A model generated the notes under the pieces. That model did no database searches. It saw nothing but the letters and a program-made list of their open reading frames with translations, and had not been told where the DNA came from. A stretch of 64,000 nucleotides of DNA from Xanthomonas citri pv. mangiferaeindicae. Lineage in GTDB: Bacteria > Pseudomonadota > Gammaproteobacteria > Xanthomonadales > Xanthomonadaceae. The stretch is taken from positions 2,666,001 through 2,730,000 of the forward strand of contig CP016836.1 of NCBI GenBank assembly GCA_002240395.1, written 5' to 3'. The position numbers and the translations under genes are program-made. The number at the start of each line of letters is the position of its first letter. Position 1 is the stretch's first letter. Shown in pieces: positions 53,348-62,071 of this stretch.

Positions 53348-55231
53348 ATGCTCGAATTCCCGCGCTGGAAATACGTCCTGATCCTGCTGGTGCTGGTGCT
53401 GGCCGCGCTGTACGCGCTGCCCAACGCCTACCAGAAGAATCCGTCGATACAGATCACCCCGAGCACCAGCGAGGCGCGCATCGACGATGCGCTGCGTCAG
53501 CAGGTGGACGGCCTGCTCAAGGACGCCGGCGTGACGCCGGTCGGCACCGAGGTCGACGACAGCCACCTGCTGGTGCGCCTGCACGATGCCGATGCACAGA
53601 CCGCGGCCGCCGACACGCTGCGTCCGGCGCTGGGTGAGAATTACTCGGTCGCACTGAACCTGGCGTCGACCGTGCCCGACTGGCTGTCGCGCTTCGGCGC
53701 CCGGCCGATGTCGCTGGGTCTGGACCTGCAGGGCGGCGTGCATTTCGTGATGCAGGTCGACCAGGCCGCCGCGCTGCAGAAGCGCGTCGACGGCTACGCC
53801 GACGGCATCCGCACTGTGCTGCGCGATAACCGCATCGGCTACTCGAGTGTCGAGCGCCGTGCCGACAACAGCATCGGCGTGGTCCTCAACGAGGGCGCCA
53901 ACGTCGACCAGGCACGCCAGCACATCGCCACCAGCCTGGCGAGCGCATCGGGGCAGGGCGTTGCCGGCAGCGGCCCGCAGATCTCCGTCGACGGTAACCG
54001 CATCACCGTGCGCCTGTCGCAGAGCGAGATCGCCCGTATCGCGACCGACGCGGTCGAGCAGAACCGCACCGTGATCTCCAACCGCATCAACTCGATCGGC
54101 GTCGCCGAGCCGGTGCTGCAGCGCCAGGGCGAGGACCGCCTGGTCATTCAGCTGCCCGGCCTGCAGGACACCGCCGAGGCCAAGCGCCTGATCGGCGCGA
54201 CCGCGACGCTGGAGTTCCGCGCGGTGACCGGCGACGAGAATCAGGCCGCCGCTGCGGTGGCCTCGGGCAGCATCCCGGCCGACTCGCGCGTTTACTACGA
54301 CGAGAACAACCGTCCGCTGTTGCTCTCCCGGCGTATCCTCGTCTCGGGCGACCAACTGATCAACGCCAATCCGCAGACCGACCAGCAGACCGGCATGCCG
54401 TCGGTCGGGATCACGCTCAACAGCGCGGGCGGCAAGCGCATGCTCGACCACACGCTGGAGAACGTCGGCCAGCGCCTGGGCATCGTCTACGTCGAGCGCA
54501 TTCCGACGGTGCGCGTGGTCAATGGCGAGGAAGTGCGTTCGGCCAGGACCGTCGAGCGCGTGATCAGCTCCTCGACGATCCGCGGCGTGTTCGGACGCGA
54601 GTTCCAGACCACCGGTCTGAGCCGCGACGAGGCCAACGACCTCGCTCGCCAACTCAAGGCCGGCGCGCTGGCCGCACCGATGGACTTTGTCGAAGAGCGC
54701 GTCGTGGGCCCGAGCCTGGGCGCGGAGAACGTCGAGCGCGGCGTCACCGCCGTGTTGTACGCGTTCCTGTTCACGCTGCTGTTCTTCATGCTCTATTACC
54801 GCATGTTCGGCGTGGTCACCTGTCTGGCGCTGATGCTGAACCTGCTGATCGTGGTCGCGGTGATGTCGCTGTTCGGCGCCACGATGTCGCTGCCCGGCTT
54901 CGCCGGTCTGGCGTTGTCGATCGGCCTGTCGGTGGACGCCAACGTGCTGATCAACGAGCGCATCCGAGAGGAGCTCAGGGCCGGGATGCCGCCCAAGGCG
55001 GCGATCGTGACCGGCTACGAGAAGGCGTCGGACACGATCTTCGACTCCAACCTGACCGGCATCATCGCGGGCATCGCGCTGTATGCCTTCGGCACCGGCC
55101 CGCTGCAGGGCTTTGCGGTCACGCTGGTGATCGGCATCGTCGCCTCGATGTTCACCGCGATCGTCGTCTCGCGCGCGTTGGTCACGCTGATCTATGCGCC
55201 GCGCAAGAAACTCAAGTCCCTGGCGATCTGA
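53348..55231 (+). CDS. secD: Protein translocase subunit SecD
   Basis: A 627-residue RND-type membrane protein that uses the proton gradient to pull secreted proteins across the membrane. The first helix (YVLILLVLVLAALYALPN) is followed by a large periplasmic domain with MSLGLDLQGGVHFVMQVD and VISNRINSIGVAEPVLQRQGEDRLVIQLPG. The membrane block has GVTAVLYAFLFTLLFFMLYYR, the proton-relay region LSIGLSVDANVLINERIREEL and FDSNLTGIIAGIALYAFGTGPLQGFAVTL. Length is close to the 615 residues of Escherichia coli SecD. It is followed by secF 13 bases later. Confidence 0.97.
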   Translation: MLEFPRWKYVLILLVLVLAALYALPNAYQKNPSIQITPSTSEARIDDALRQQVDGLLKDAGVTPVGTEVDDSHLLVRLHDADAQTAAADTLRPALGENYSVALNLASTVPDWLSRFGARPMSLGLDLQGGVHFVMQVDQAAALQKRVDGYADGIRTVLRDNRIGYSSVERRADNSIGVVLNEGANVDQARQHIATSLASASGQGVAGSGPQISVDGNRITVRLSQSEIARIATDAVEQNRTVISNRINSIGVAEPVLQRQGEDRLVIQLPGLQDTAEAKRLIGATATLEFRAVTGDENQAAAAVASGSIPADSRVYYDENNRPLLLSRRILVSGDQLINANPQTDQQTGMPSVGITLNSAGGKRMLDHTLENVGQRLGIVYVERIPTVRVVNGEEVRSARTVERVISSSTIRGVFGREFQTTGLSRDEANDLARQLKAGALAAPMDFVEERVVGPSLGAENVERGVTAVLYAFLFTLLFFMLYYRMFGVVTCLALMLNLLIVVAVMSLFGATMSLPGFAGLALSIGLSVDANVLINERIREELRAGMPPKAAIVTGYEKASDTIFDSNLTGIIAGIALYAFGTGPLQGFAVTLVIGIVASMFTAIVVSRALVTLIYAPRKKLKSLAI

Positions 55232-55244
55232 CGGGAGAGACCCT

Positions 55245-56207
55245 ATGAAAATTTTCCCGTTGACCCTCATTCCCAGCGATACCCGCATCGATTTCATGCG
55301 GCTGCGGCATGTCTGGGTCTCGTTGTTCGCCCTGCTGTTCGTGGCCTCGATCGCGGTGATCGGCCTGAAGGGCTTCAACTTCGCGCTCGACTTCACCGGT
55401 GGTACCGCGGTGAACGTGCGCTTCGAACAGCCGGTGAGTGTCGATGACGTGCGCGAGCGGCTCGAGACCGCCGGCATCGCCAACGCTCAGGTGCAGACCT
55501 TCGGCAGCGGCAACGATCTGTTGATCCGGGTGCGCGGCGATGAGCAGGCGAACGTGGACGGCAACACGCAGCTGGCGCAGCAGGTGCTTGCGGCGGCCTC
55601 GAGCGATGGCAACCCCGGCCGGATCCTGAGCACCGAGGCGATCGGGTCGCAGGTCTCGGGCGACCTGCGCAAGAACGCGATCTACGCGGCGATCTTCGTG
55701 CTGGTGGGCTTCCTGCTCTACATCAGCGTGCGCTTCGAGTGGAAGTTCGCGGTGGTGGCCAGCGTGACCACGCTGTTCGACGTGCTGGTGGTCGCTGCGC
55801 TGTTTTCACTGACCGGCCGCGAGTTCGATCTGACCGTGCTCGCAGGTCTGCTGTCGGTCATGGGCTTTTCGATCAACGACACGATCGTGGTGTTCGACCG
55901 CGTGCGCGAGAACTTCCGCGGCGTTAGGGCCGAGCCGCTGGAGATCTTCAACCGCTCGATCAACCAGACGCTCTCGCGCACGATCATCACCTCGCTGGTG
56001 TTCTTCCTGTCGGTGCTGGCGCTGTTCCTCTATGGCGGCGGTTCGCTCGAAGGCCTGGCGCTGACGCAGATGATGGGCGCGGTCGTCGGCACCTTGTCGT
56101 CGATCTTCATCGCCTGTCCGCTGCTGACCTACGGCGTACTGCGCGTCACCAAGCAGGACCTGTTGCCCAAGGCCAAGGACGAGGCGGCCCTGGCACGCCG
56201 TCCGTAA
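55245..56207 (+). CDS. secF: Protein translocase subunit SecF
   Basis: A 320-residue partner of SecD. The first helix (WVSLFALLFVASIAVIGLKGFNF) is followed by the ALDFTGGTAVNVRFEQ motif. The periplasmic loop leads to the five-helix block with FAVVASVTTLFDVLVVAALFSLTGREFDL, the conserved VMGFSINDTIVVFDRVREN (proton-relay Asp) and TSLVFFLSVLALFLYGGG. The start ATGAAAATTTTCCCG follows AGAGA. It ends the operon, with the palindromic repeat and a terminator downstream. Confidence 0.97.
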   Translation: MKIFPLTLIPSDTRIDFMRLRHVWVSLFALLFVASIAVIGLKGFNFALDFTGGTAVNVRFEQPVSVDDVRERLETAGIANAQVQTFGSGNDLLIRVRGDEQANVDGNTQLAQQVLAAASSDGNPGRILSTEAIGSQVSGDLRKNAIYAAIFVLVGFLLYISVRFEWKFAVVASVTTLFDVLVVAALFSLTGREFDLTVLAGLLSVMGFSINDTIVVFDRVRENFRGVRAEPLEIFNRSINQTLSRTIITSLVFFLSVLALFLYGGGSLEGLALTQMMGAVVGTLSSIFIACPLLTYGVLRVTKQDLLPKAKDEAALARRP

Positions 56208-56222
56208 GGCGGCGGCCGGGTC

Positions 56223-56278
56223 AAAACCGGGGTCAGAGTGCAATTCGCCTGGCGAAATTGCACTCTGACCCCGGTTTT
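56223..56278. repeat. REP-type palindrome, copy 1 (23-bp arms)
   Basis: Arms at 56223-56245 and 56256-56278 are exact complements (23 bp), enclosing a ten-base centre that can itself pair (CGCC with GGCG). The core GGTCAGAGTGCAATT is shared with the copy at 63314. Palindromes with this core are widely dispersed in related genomes and resemble the REP elements mobilised by RAYT transposases; that link is from memory. Confidence 0.85.
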
Positions 56279-56310
56279 TGACCCCGGTTCTTGTCCGGGC
56301 CGGGACGAAG

Positions 56311-56337
56311 AAAAAGCCACGCAATGCGTGGCTTTTT
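56311..56337. terminator. Bidirectional terminator between secF and the IMPase gene
   Basis: AAAAAGCCACGC, an AAT loop and GCGTGGCTTTTT form a 12-bp stem with A run and T run on opposite sides, so it can end both convergent transcripts. Confidence 0.85.
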
Positions 56338-56391
56338 CTGTTTCCGGGGGCTGGGATCCGCGTCTGCGGATCCTGCGACTGGCCCGATGGG

Positions 56392-57222
56392 TCAGTCGAA
56401 TTCCTTTGCGTATCCCGACGACACCAGCACCTGCTGCAGGGGCTCGATCAGGCGGACGTTGGCGGCAAGGATCGGGCGGCCGCCGGCAAAGGCGACATTG
56501 AGCGGCCCGGTGGCGCGGCCCTTGAAGTCGCTGACGCGACCACCGGCCTCACGGACCAGCAGCACGCCGGCCGCGATGTCCCAGGGGTGCACGCCGGCCT
56601 CGAAGTAGGCGTCGCAGCGACCGGCGGCGACGTAGGCCAGGTCCAGTGCGGCCGAGCCGGCACGGCGGACGTCTTCGGCGGACTCGAGCAGGGCGTCGAC
56701 CGCGCGCAGCTGCGCACCGGCACGCTTGCGCTCGCGCGGGGCGAAGCCGGTGGCGATCATCGCGCCCGACAGGTCCTTGCGGTCGGCGACGCGGATGCGG
56801 CGTTCGTTGAGCTGGGCGCCGGCGCCGCGCGTGGCGGTGAACAGTTCGTTGCGCAGCGGATCGAAGATCACGCCGTGCAGCGGCTCGCCGCCCTCGACCA
56901 GCGCGATCGACACGCACCAGTGGGGGAAGCCGCGCAGGTAGTTGCTGGTGCCGTCGAGCGGGTCGATGACCCAGGTGTAGCGGCTCGCGCCGCCGCGGCC
57001 GGGCTTGGCGCCGCCTTCCTCGCCGAGGATGGCGTAATCGGGATGTGCCCGGCGCAATTCCTTGACGATCGCCTCTTCGGCCAGGCCGTCGACTTCGCTG
57101 GCGTAGTCCAGTCGGGCTTTCTCGACGACGTTGAGCGCGTCGAGCTTGTGCATGTTGCGCAGCAGGACGTTGCCGCCGGCACGCGCCGCCTTGACCATGA
57201 TGTTGACAGCAGGTTGAAGCAT
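56392..57222 (-). CDS. suhB: Inositol monophosphatase family protein (SuhB-like)
   Basis: A 276-residue lithium-sensitive-type phosphatase. Metal ligands are visible in ILGEEGG (Glu), VIDPLDGTSNYLRGFPHW (Asp, Asp) and VHPWDIAAGVLLVREAGG (Asp). The N-terminal helix block NIMVKAARAGGNVLLRNM and the SEVD stretch match SuhB, which hydrolyses inositol monophosphates. In Escherichia coli SuhB also acts with Nus factors in rRNA antitermination. It is divergent from trmJ, an arrangement seen in many Gammaproteobacteria. Confidence 0.93.
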   Translation of the reverse strand: MLQPAVNIMVKAARAGGNVLLRNMHKLDALNVVEKARLDYASEVDGLAEEAIVKELRRAHPDYAILGEEGGAKPGRGGASRYTWVIDPLDGTSNYLRGFPHWCVSIALVEGGEPLHGVIFDPLRNELFTATRGAGAQLNERRIRVADRKDLSGAMIATGFAPRERKRAGAQLRAVDALLESAEDVRRAGSAALDLAYVAAGRCDAYFEAGVHPWDIAAGVLLVREAGGRVSDFKGRATGPLNVAFAGGRPILAANVRLIEPLQQVLVSSGYAKEFD

Positions 57223-57308
57223 CGCGGACGACTCCGGGCGCGGGCGGGTTCGAGGGGAAAAAGAGCGGTGCCGGCGCTTGGCCGGTCGAGCAGTTTACCA
57301 TTCGCGGC

Positions 57309-58097
57309 ATGCAAGCGCCCCTCAATCCTGACTCTTCGCCCGACACGGTCGCTGCGCGCCTGCGCATCGTGCTCGTCGGCACCCAGCATCCCGGCAACAT
57401 CGGCTCGGCCGCACGCGCGCTCAAGACGATGGGACTGCACCGTCTGGTGCTGGTCGCGCCGCAGAAGTTTCCGCATGCCGATGCCGAGGCGATGGCCGCC
57501 GGCGCCGACGACGTGCTGGCCTCGGCCGCGCGTTTCGACACCCTGGCCGAGGCGGTCGCCGATTGCCGGTTCGTGCTCGGCTGCACCGCACGCAGCCGGC
57601 GGGTGCAGTTGCGCGAGCTGCGTCCGCGAGACGCCGCGGCCGCGGCGCATGCGCAGGCACTGGACGGCGGCGAGGTGGCGCTGGTGTTCGGGCGCGAGCG
57701 CACTGGCCTCGAGAACTCGGAGCTGCAGCTGTGCCATGCCGCCGTGCACATCCCGGCCAATCCCGACTACAGCTCGCTGAACCTCGCGGCCGCGGTGCAG
57801 GTGCTCAGCTACGAGCTGCGGCTGGCGCTGCTGGGTGAGACAGCGGCCCCCTCGGCGGTCGCGCCGGTCTCCACCGACGCGGTGCCGCACGCCCAGCTCG
57901 AAGGGTTTTTCGCCCAGCTGGCCGACACGCTCGAGGCGATCGACTTCCACAAGGGGCGGGCGCCCGACTCGGCGATGCGCAAGCTGCGCCGGCTGTTCGT
58001 ACGCACCGGACTCGACGAAAAGGAGGTCCGGCTGCTGCGTGGCATCCTGGCCGATGCCCAGCGCATGGCGCAGTTGGCCGGCCAGCGCGCGCGCTGA
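57309..58097 (+). CDS. trmJ: tRNA (cytidine/uridine-2'-O-)-methyltransferase TrmJ
   Basis: A 262-residue SPOUT methyltransferase that 2'-O-methylates position 32 of several tRNAs. Motif 1 is IVLVGTQHPGNIGSAARALKTMGL (about residues 20-43), motif 2 is EVALVFGRERTGLENSEL, and motif 3, part of the trefoil knot, is HIPANPDYSSLNLAAAVQVLSYELR. The C-terminal extension (RKLRRLFVRTGLDEKEVRLLRGILADAQRM) is the TrmJ-type dimer/tRNA arm. Divergent from the suhB-like gene. Confidence 0.94.
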   Translation: MQAPLNPDSSPDTVAARLRIVLVGTQHPGNIGSAARALKTMGLHRLVLVAPQKFPHADAEAMAAGADDVLASAARFDTLAEAVADCRFVLGCTARSRRVQLRELRPRDAAAAAHAQALDGGEVALVFGRERTGLENSELQLCHAAVHIPANPDYSSLNLAAAVQVLSYELRLALLGETAAPSAVAPVSTDAVPHAQLEGFFAQLADTLEAIDFHKGRAPDSAMRKLRRLFVRTGLDEKEVRLLRGILADAQRMAQLAGQRAR

Positions 58098-58118
58098 TCC
58101 GCCGGCGCCGTTGCCAGG

Positions 58119-58757
58119 CTAGGTGAGCCGCGAGATCCAGTCTGTCGCCGCGGTGGCCAATGCGCCGCTGAGCACGCCGAACACCCCGATCGCCAGCAGG
58201 CCGGCGGCCCAGGCGACCAGCAGCAGGGCGCCGTCGCGTTCGAGCAGCGCCAGTGCATAGGCCAGCAGCAGCACGGCGAAGACATAGTTGGTGAACGGGA
58301 TCGGCAGCGCCAGCAAGATCCCCAGCAGCACCAGCAGCAGGCCGGTGAACATCGTCGCTGCACGGTGGTCGAGGACGCCGGGCAGGCGTGGGCGACTGAC
58401 CCGCTCCAGGCGTCGGAACCAGGGCTCGAGCACGGTCTCGAAGCGCTTCACGGCACTGCGGTGCGGGCCGCGTTCGGCGATGAACCCGGGCAGCCACGGC
58501 TTGCGCAGCCCGACCAACAACTGCAGCCCGACGAAGATCACCAGCGGGCCGCCGACCGCACCGCCGACGCCGGGAATCGGAATGAACGCAGGCAGCGTGG
58601 CGACGAACAGCATCATGCCGAACACGCGCTTGTCCAGGCCGGCCAGCAGGTCGCGGAAGCGCAACTGGTCGCCAGGATCGCCCGCCGCCATCGCCGCGAG
58701 CAGTTCCCGGGTCGAGGCTTCCTCGCGCGAACGCAGCTCCGGCCGTTCAGGCCGCAT
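58119..58757 (-). CDS. ExoD family exopolysaccharide-synthesis-like protein
   Basis: A 212-residue membrane protein of the ExoD family. A polar N-terminus (ASTRELLAAMAAGDPGDQLRFRDLLAGLDKRVFGMMLFVATLPAFIPIPGVGG) carries the conserved FxxLLAxLxxRxFG and LPxxIPIPG wording, followed by three further hydrophobic helices. ExoD affects exopolysaccharide and alkaline tolerance in rhizobia, but the mechanism is unknown. Its ATG lies inside the 3' end of the upstream CorC-type gene (11-base overlap), so the two are cotranscribed. Confidence 0.88.
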   Translation of the reverse strand: MRPERPELRSREEASTRELLAAMAAGDPGDQLRFRDLLAGLDKRVFGMMLFVATLPAFIPIPGVGGAVGGPLVIFVGLQLLVGLRKPWLPGFIAERGPHRSAVKRFETVLEPWFRRLERVSRPRLPGVLDHRAATMFTGLLLVLLGILLALPIPFTNYVFAVLLLAYALALLERDGALLLVAWAAGLLAIGVFGVLSGALATAATDWISRLT

Positions 58758-60054
58758 CGTCGGCCTCGTGCTCGGGCAATCGCTGCAGCAGCAGCTTGTC
58801 CACCCGCGGCCCGTCCAGATCGACGATCTCCACGCGCCAACCGTTGGCGTCGAAATGCTCGCCGACGTTGGGGATGCGCCCGAACTGGGCGATGGTCATA
58901 CCGGCAGCGGTGTGGAAGATGTGCTCGTCCTCGCCCGGCAGCTCGCCCCCGCCGAGCAGTTCGCGGACCGCCTCGACCGACAGGCTGCCGTCGACCAGCA
59001 GCGAGCCGTCGTCGCGCGTGACCACCAGCGGCGAGGCGTCCACACCGCTGCTCTGGGTGCGCCCGATCACCGCTTCCATGACATCGTTGACGGTGACCAT
59101 GCCGGTGATGTCGCCGTACTCGTCGACCACCAGCGCCAGCGACTGCTGGTTCTCGCGCAGGATCTCCAGCAGCTTCATCGCCGGCGTCGACTCGGACACG
59201 AACAGCGGCTCGCGCAGGTACTTGAACAGGTCGAAGGCCCCGGCATCGAGCCGGTCGATCAACGACTTGATCTCCATGATTCCGACCACGTCGGCGTCGT
59301 TGCCGCGCAGTACCGGGTAGCGCGAATAGGGCGTGTCGCGCATCCGCGCCAGGTTCTCTTCGAAGCTGGCCGACACATCGAGCCAGGCGATGCGGGTGCG
59401 CGGCGTCATCAGCGTCTCGGCATCGCGGTCGCCCAGCGTGAGCACGCGGTTGACCATGTTGCGCTCGTCGGCGTCGATCACGCCCTGCTCGTGGCTCTCG
59501 CTCACCAGCATGCGAATCTCTTCTTCGGTCACCTGGGCCGCTTCGGTGTCGTTGAGCCGCAGCAGCCGCAGCAGGCCACGGACCGAAGCGCTGAGCAGCC
59601 ACACCGCCGGGGTCGCGATGCGCGAGAGCCAATGCATCGGCAGCGCGACCACGCTGGCGACGCGCTCGGGCGCCAGCAGCGCCAGCCGCTTGGGCAGCAG
59701 TTCGCCCAGCACGATGGTCAGGAAGGTGATGAGGCCAACGGCGAGCACCGTGCCGGCGGTGGTCGCATAGGCGCCCAGCGCCGGCAGCCTGGACGCCAGC
59801 CAACTGCCGATGGCGCTGCCCAGCGCATCGCCGCCGAGCATGCCGGTGAGCACCCCGATCAGCGTGATGCCGACTTGGACAGTCGACAGGAAGCGCTCGG
59901 GATGCTGGGCCAGCTCCAGGGCCGTGCGTGCGCCGCGCCGCTCGGCCATTTGCTTCAGACGCGGCTTGCGGGACGTCACGACCGACATTTCCGACAGCGC
60001 GAAGAACGCGTTGCAGGCGATCAGCGCCAGGACGATGAGGATCAGCTCAAGCAT
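58747..60054 (-). CDS. CorC/HlyC-type hemolysin family protein (CNNM transport domain, CBS pair)
   Basis: A 435-residue membrane protein. Residues 1-185 form a DUF21/CNNM domain (MLELILIVLALIACNAFFALSEMSVVTSRKPRL, STVQVGITLIGVLTGMLGG, LGELLPKRLAL). Residues about 205-330 form a CBS pair (LMTPRTRIAWLDVSASFEENL, LALVVDEYGDITGMVTVNDVMEAV), and about 345-430 the CorC_HlyC domain (DGSLSVEAVRELLG, FDANGWRVEIVDLDGPRVDKLLL). Related proteins transport or regulate magnesium efflux; the hemolysin label is historical. The downstream exoD-like gene overlaps its end. Confidence 0.93.
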   Translation of the reverse strand: MLELILIVLALIACNAFFALSEMSVVTSRKPRLKQMAERRGARTALELAQHPERFLSTVQVGITLIGVLTGMLGGDALGSAIGSWLASRLPALGAYATTAGTVLAVGLITFLTIVLGELLPKRLALLAPERVASVVALPMHWLSRIATPAVWLLSASVRGLLRLLRLNDTEAAQVTEEEIRMLVSESHEQGVIDADERNMVNRVLTLGDRDAETLMTPRTRIAWLDVSASFEENLARMRDTPYSRYPVLRGNDADVVGIMEIKSLIDRLDAGAFDLFKYLREPLFVSESTPAMKLLEILRENQQSLALVVDEYGDITGMVTVNDVMEAVIGRTQSSGVDASPLVVTRDDGSLLVDGSLSVEAVRELLGGGELPGEDEHIFHTAAGMTIAQFGRIPNVGEHFDANGWRVEIVDLDGPRVDKLLLQRLPEHEADDAA

Positions 60055-60230
60055 CGACGGCGCCCGGGTTCAGGCCAAGACCGGGGGTGAAGGCCGGCAG
60101 GCGAGGGCATCGGCGGGCGGAGGGCGGTCTAGGGTCGTCGTCCATGGGGGGCGGGCAGCGCAGAAGGGCGCGGGCCGGACTATAGCAGGTGCCCGCGTGA
60201 GGACCCCGGGCACGTCCGGGGTGGTCGCAG

Positions 60231-60248
60231 GCGTCATGGAGCCGTCAT
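60231..60248 (+). promoter_or_regulatory. Pho-box-like direct repeat upstream of the DUF47-pit operon
   Basis: GTCAT occurs at 60233-60237 and 60244-60248, exactly 11 bases apart, within GCGTCATGGAGCCGTCAT. This matches the arrangement of the PhoB site (two CTGTCAT-like heptamers, 11-base period), with 5 and 6 of 7 identities. It lies 56 bases before the first gene of a phosphate transport operon. Confidence 0.5.
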
Positions 60249-60303
60249 AATTCGCCCTTGCGCAAGCGCCCGGCCCCGCGGGTGCGCGGACAAAGGCGTC
60301 GGC

Positions 60304-60930
60304 ATGTTCTCCCTGCAAACCATCTTCGGCCAAGGCAACCAGTTCTACACCCTGCTCGAGGAGGCGGCGGTCGCCGCGCACGACAGCGCCATCGCGTTGC
60401 ACGCGATGCTCAAGGAAGCCGATCGGCAGCCCGCGCTCGACGCCTTCAAGCTGGCGCGCATGCGTGAGCGCGAGGCCTCCGACAAGATCAGCCAGGCGCT
60501 GGTCGACAGCTTCATCACCCCGATCGAGCGTGAGGACATCGAGGCACTGGGGTCGGCGCTGTACAAGATTCCCAAGCAGATCGAGAAGTTCGCCGATCGC
60601 TATTCGCTGGCCACCCAGCACCTGGAGCACATCGACTTCGCGCCGCGCGCGGCGATGCTCGAACAGGCCTCGGCGGTGGTGGTAAAGATGGTCAAGACCC
60701 TGCGCAGCATGAAGCTTGAGCCGATGAAGGCGCTCAACGACGAGCTGCGCGCGCTGGAGAACGAGGCCGACCGGCTGATGCTCGAGCTCTACCGCGATAT
60801 CTACTCGGGCAAGCTCGATCCGCTGCAGATGTTCCTGCTCAAGGAGTTCTTCGAGATCCTCGAGAAGGCCATCGACCGCTGCCGCGAGGCCGGGGTCGTG
60901 GCCTACGAGATCGTGCTCAAGAACTCCTGA
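60304..60930 (+). CDS. DUF47 family PhoU-like phosphate transport regulator
   Basis: A 208-residue all-helical protein of the DUF47/YkaA family, a PhoU relative. The start MFSLQTIFGQGNQFYTLLEEAA, the central TPIEREDIEALGSALYKIPKQIEKFADRY and the C-terminal LYSGK-type segment LMLELYRDIYSGKLDPLQMFLLKEFFEILEKAIDRCREAGVV are characteristic. It lies 13 bases before the Pit transporter gene, the standard pairing, and is thought to modulate Pit activity. Confidence 0.93.
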   Translation: MFSLQTIFGQGNQFYTLLEEAAVAAHDSAIALHAMLKEADRQPALDAFKLARMREREASDKISQALVDSFITPIEREDIEALGSALYKIPKQIEKFADRYSLATQHLEHIDFAPRAAMLEQASAVVVKMVKTLRSMKLEPMKALNDELRALENEADRLMLELYRDIYSGKLDPLQMFLLKEFFEILEKAIDRCREAGVVAYEIVLKNS

Positions 60931-60943
60931 CGGGCCGCCGACC

Positions 60944-62071
60944 ATGCTGACCCTCGTGCTGATCGTGGTCGCGACCGCGCTGGTGTTCGAATACATCAAC
61001 GGGTTCCACGACACCGCCAACTCGATCGCGACGGTCGTCGCCACCAAGGTGCTCTCGCCGATGCAGGCGGTCGGGCTGGCGGCGTCGATGAACCTGATCG
61101 GCGCGCTGATGGGGACCGCGGTCGCCAAGACGATCTCCTCGGGCCTGATCGATGCCGGCGTCATCGATGTCGGCTCGCAGCTGATCCTGTGCGCGCTGCT
61201 GGGCGGCATCATCTGGAACCTGATCACCTGGTGGTGGGGCCTGCCGTCGTCGTCCTCGCATGCGCTGATCGGCGGCCTGATCGGCGCCGCGCTGGCCGCC
61301 GCGTCCAACAACTTCGACGTGGTCGTGTGGTCGGAGCCGGCGACGCCGTTCTGGCAGAGTGCCGGCGTGCTGTGGAAAGTGGTCGTGCCGATGGTCAGCT
61401 CGCCGGTGCTGGGCTTTGCGGCCGGCTTTCTGATGATGGGCGTGCTGTTCTTCGTGATCTCGATGATGGCGCGCAGCGGCGGCGTGCTGGCGCGCATCGC
61501 GCGGCCGCGCTGGGTCAATGCGTTCTTCGGCAAGAGCCAGATCGTCTCGGCCGCCGGCATGGGCTTCGCGCACGGCATGAACGATGCGCAGAAGACGATG
61601 GGCATCGTCGCGCTGACCCTGGTCAGTGCGCAGAGCGTGGGCACGCTGGACAATCTGCCGGGCTGGCTGGCGTTCCTGCACCCGTCCGAGGCCGCGCTCA
61701 ATGAGGGCGACATCGACCTGTGGATCAAGATCTCCTGCGCGCTGGTCATGGCCGCAGGCACCGCCGCCGGCGGCTGGCGGATCATCAAGACGCTGGGCCA
61801 CAAGCTGGTCAAGCTGCACCCGATCCACGGCTTCGCGGCCGAAACCAGCGCCGCGTCGGTGATCCTCGCGGCGTCGTCGCTGGGCATTCCGGTTTCGACC
61901 ACCCACAACATCTCCTCGGCGATCATGGGCGTGGGCACCGCCAAGCGGCTGAATGCGATCAAGTGGTCGGTGGTCAACAAGATGATCTGGGCCTGGATCC
62001 TGACGATCCCGATGTCGGGTGGCATCGCCTACGGGCTGTTCCGGGTGTTCCACCACTTCGGCTGGGTGTGA
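60944..62071 (+). CDS. pit: Low-affinity inorganic phosphate transporter (PiT family)
   Basis: A 375-residue metal-phosphate/proton symporter. Both PiT signatures are present: FEYINGFHDTANSIATVVATKVLSP near the start and FAHGMNDAQKTMGIVALTL in the second half. SSSSHALIGGLIG and VSTTHNISSAIMGVG supply the paired substrate loops. It has about ten hydrophobic helices. The downstream ATL gene starts within its stop codon (GTGA), so DUF47, pit and atl form one unit. Confidence 0.95.
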   Translation: MLTLVLIVVATALVFEYINGFHDTANSIATVVATKVLSPMQAVGLAASMNLIGALMGTAVAKTISSGLIDAGVIDVGSQLILCALLGGIIWNLITWWWGLPSSSSHALIGGLIGAALAAASNNFDVVVWSEPATPFWQSAGVLWKVVVPMVSSPVLGFAAGFLMMGVLFFVISMMARSGGVLARIARPRWVNAFFGKSQIVSAAGMGFAHGMNDAQKTMGIVALTLVSAQSVGTLDNLPGWLAFLHPSEAALNEGDIDLWIKISCALVMAAGTAAGGWRIIKTLGHKLVKLHPIHGFAAETSAASVILAASSLGIPVSTTHNISSAIMGVGTAKRLNAIKWSVVNKMIWAWILTIPMSGGIAYGLFRVFHHFGWV

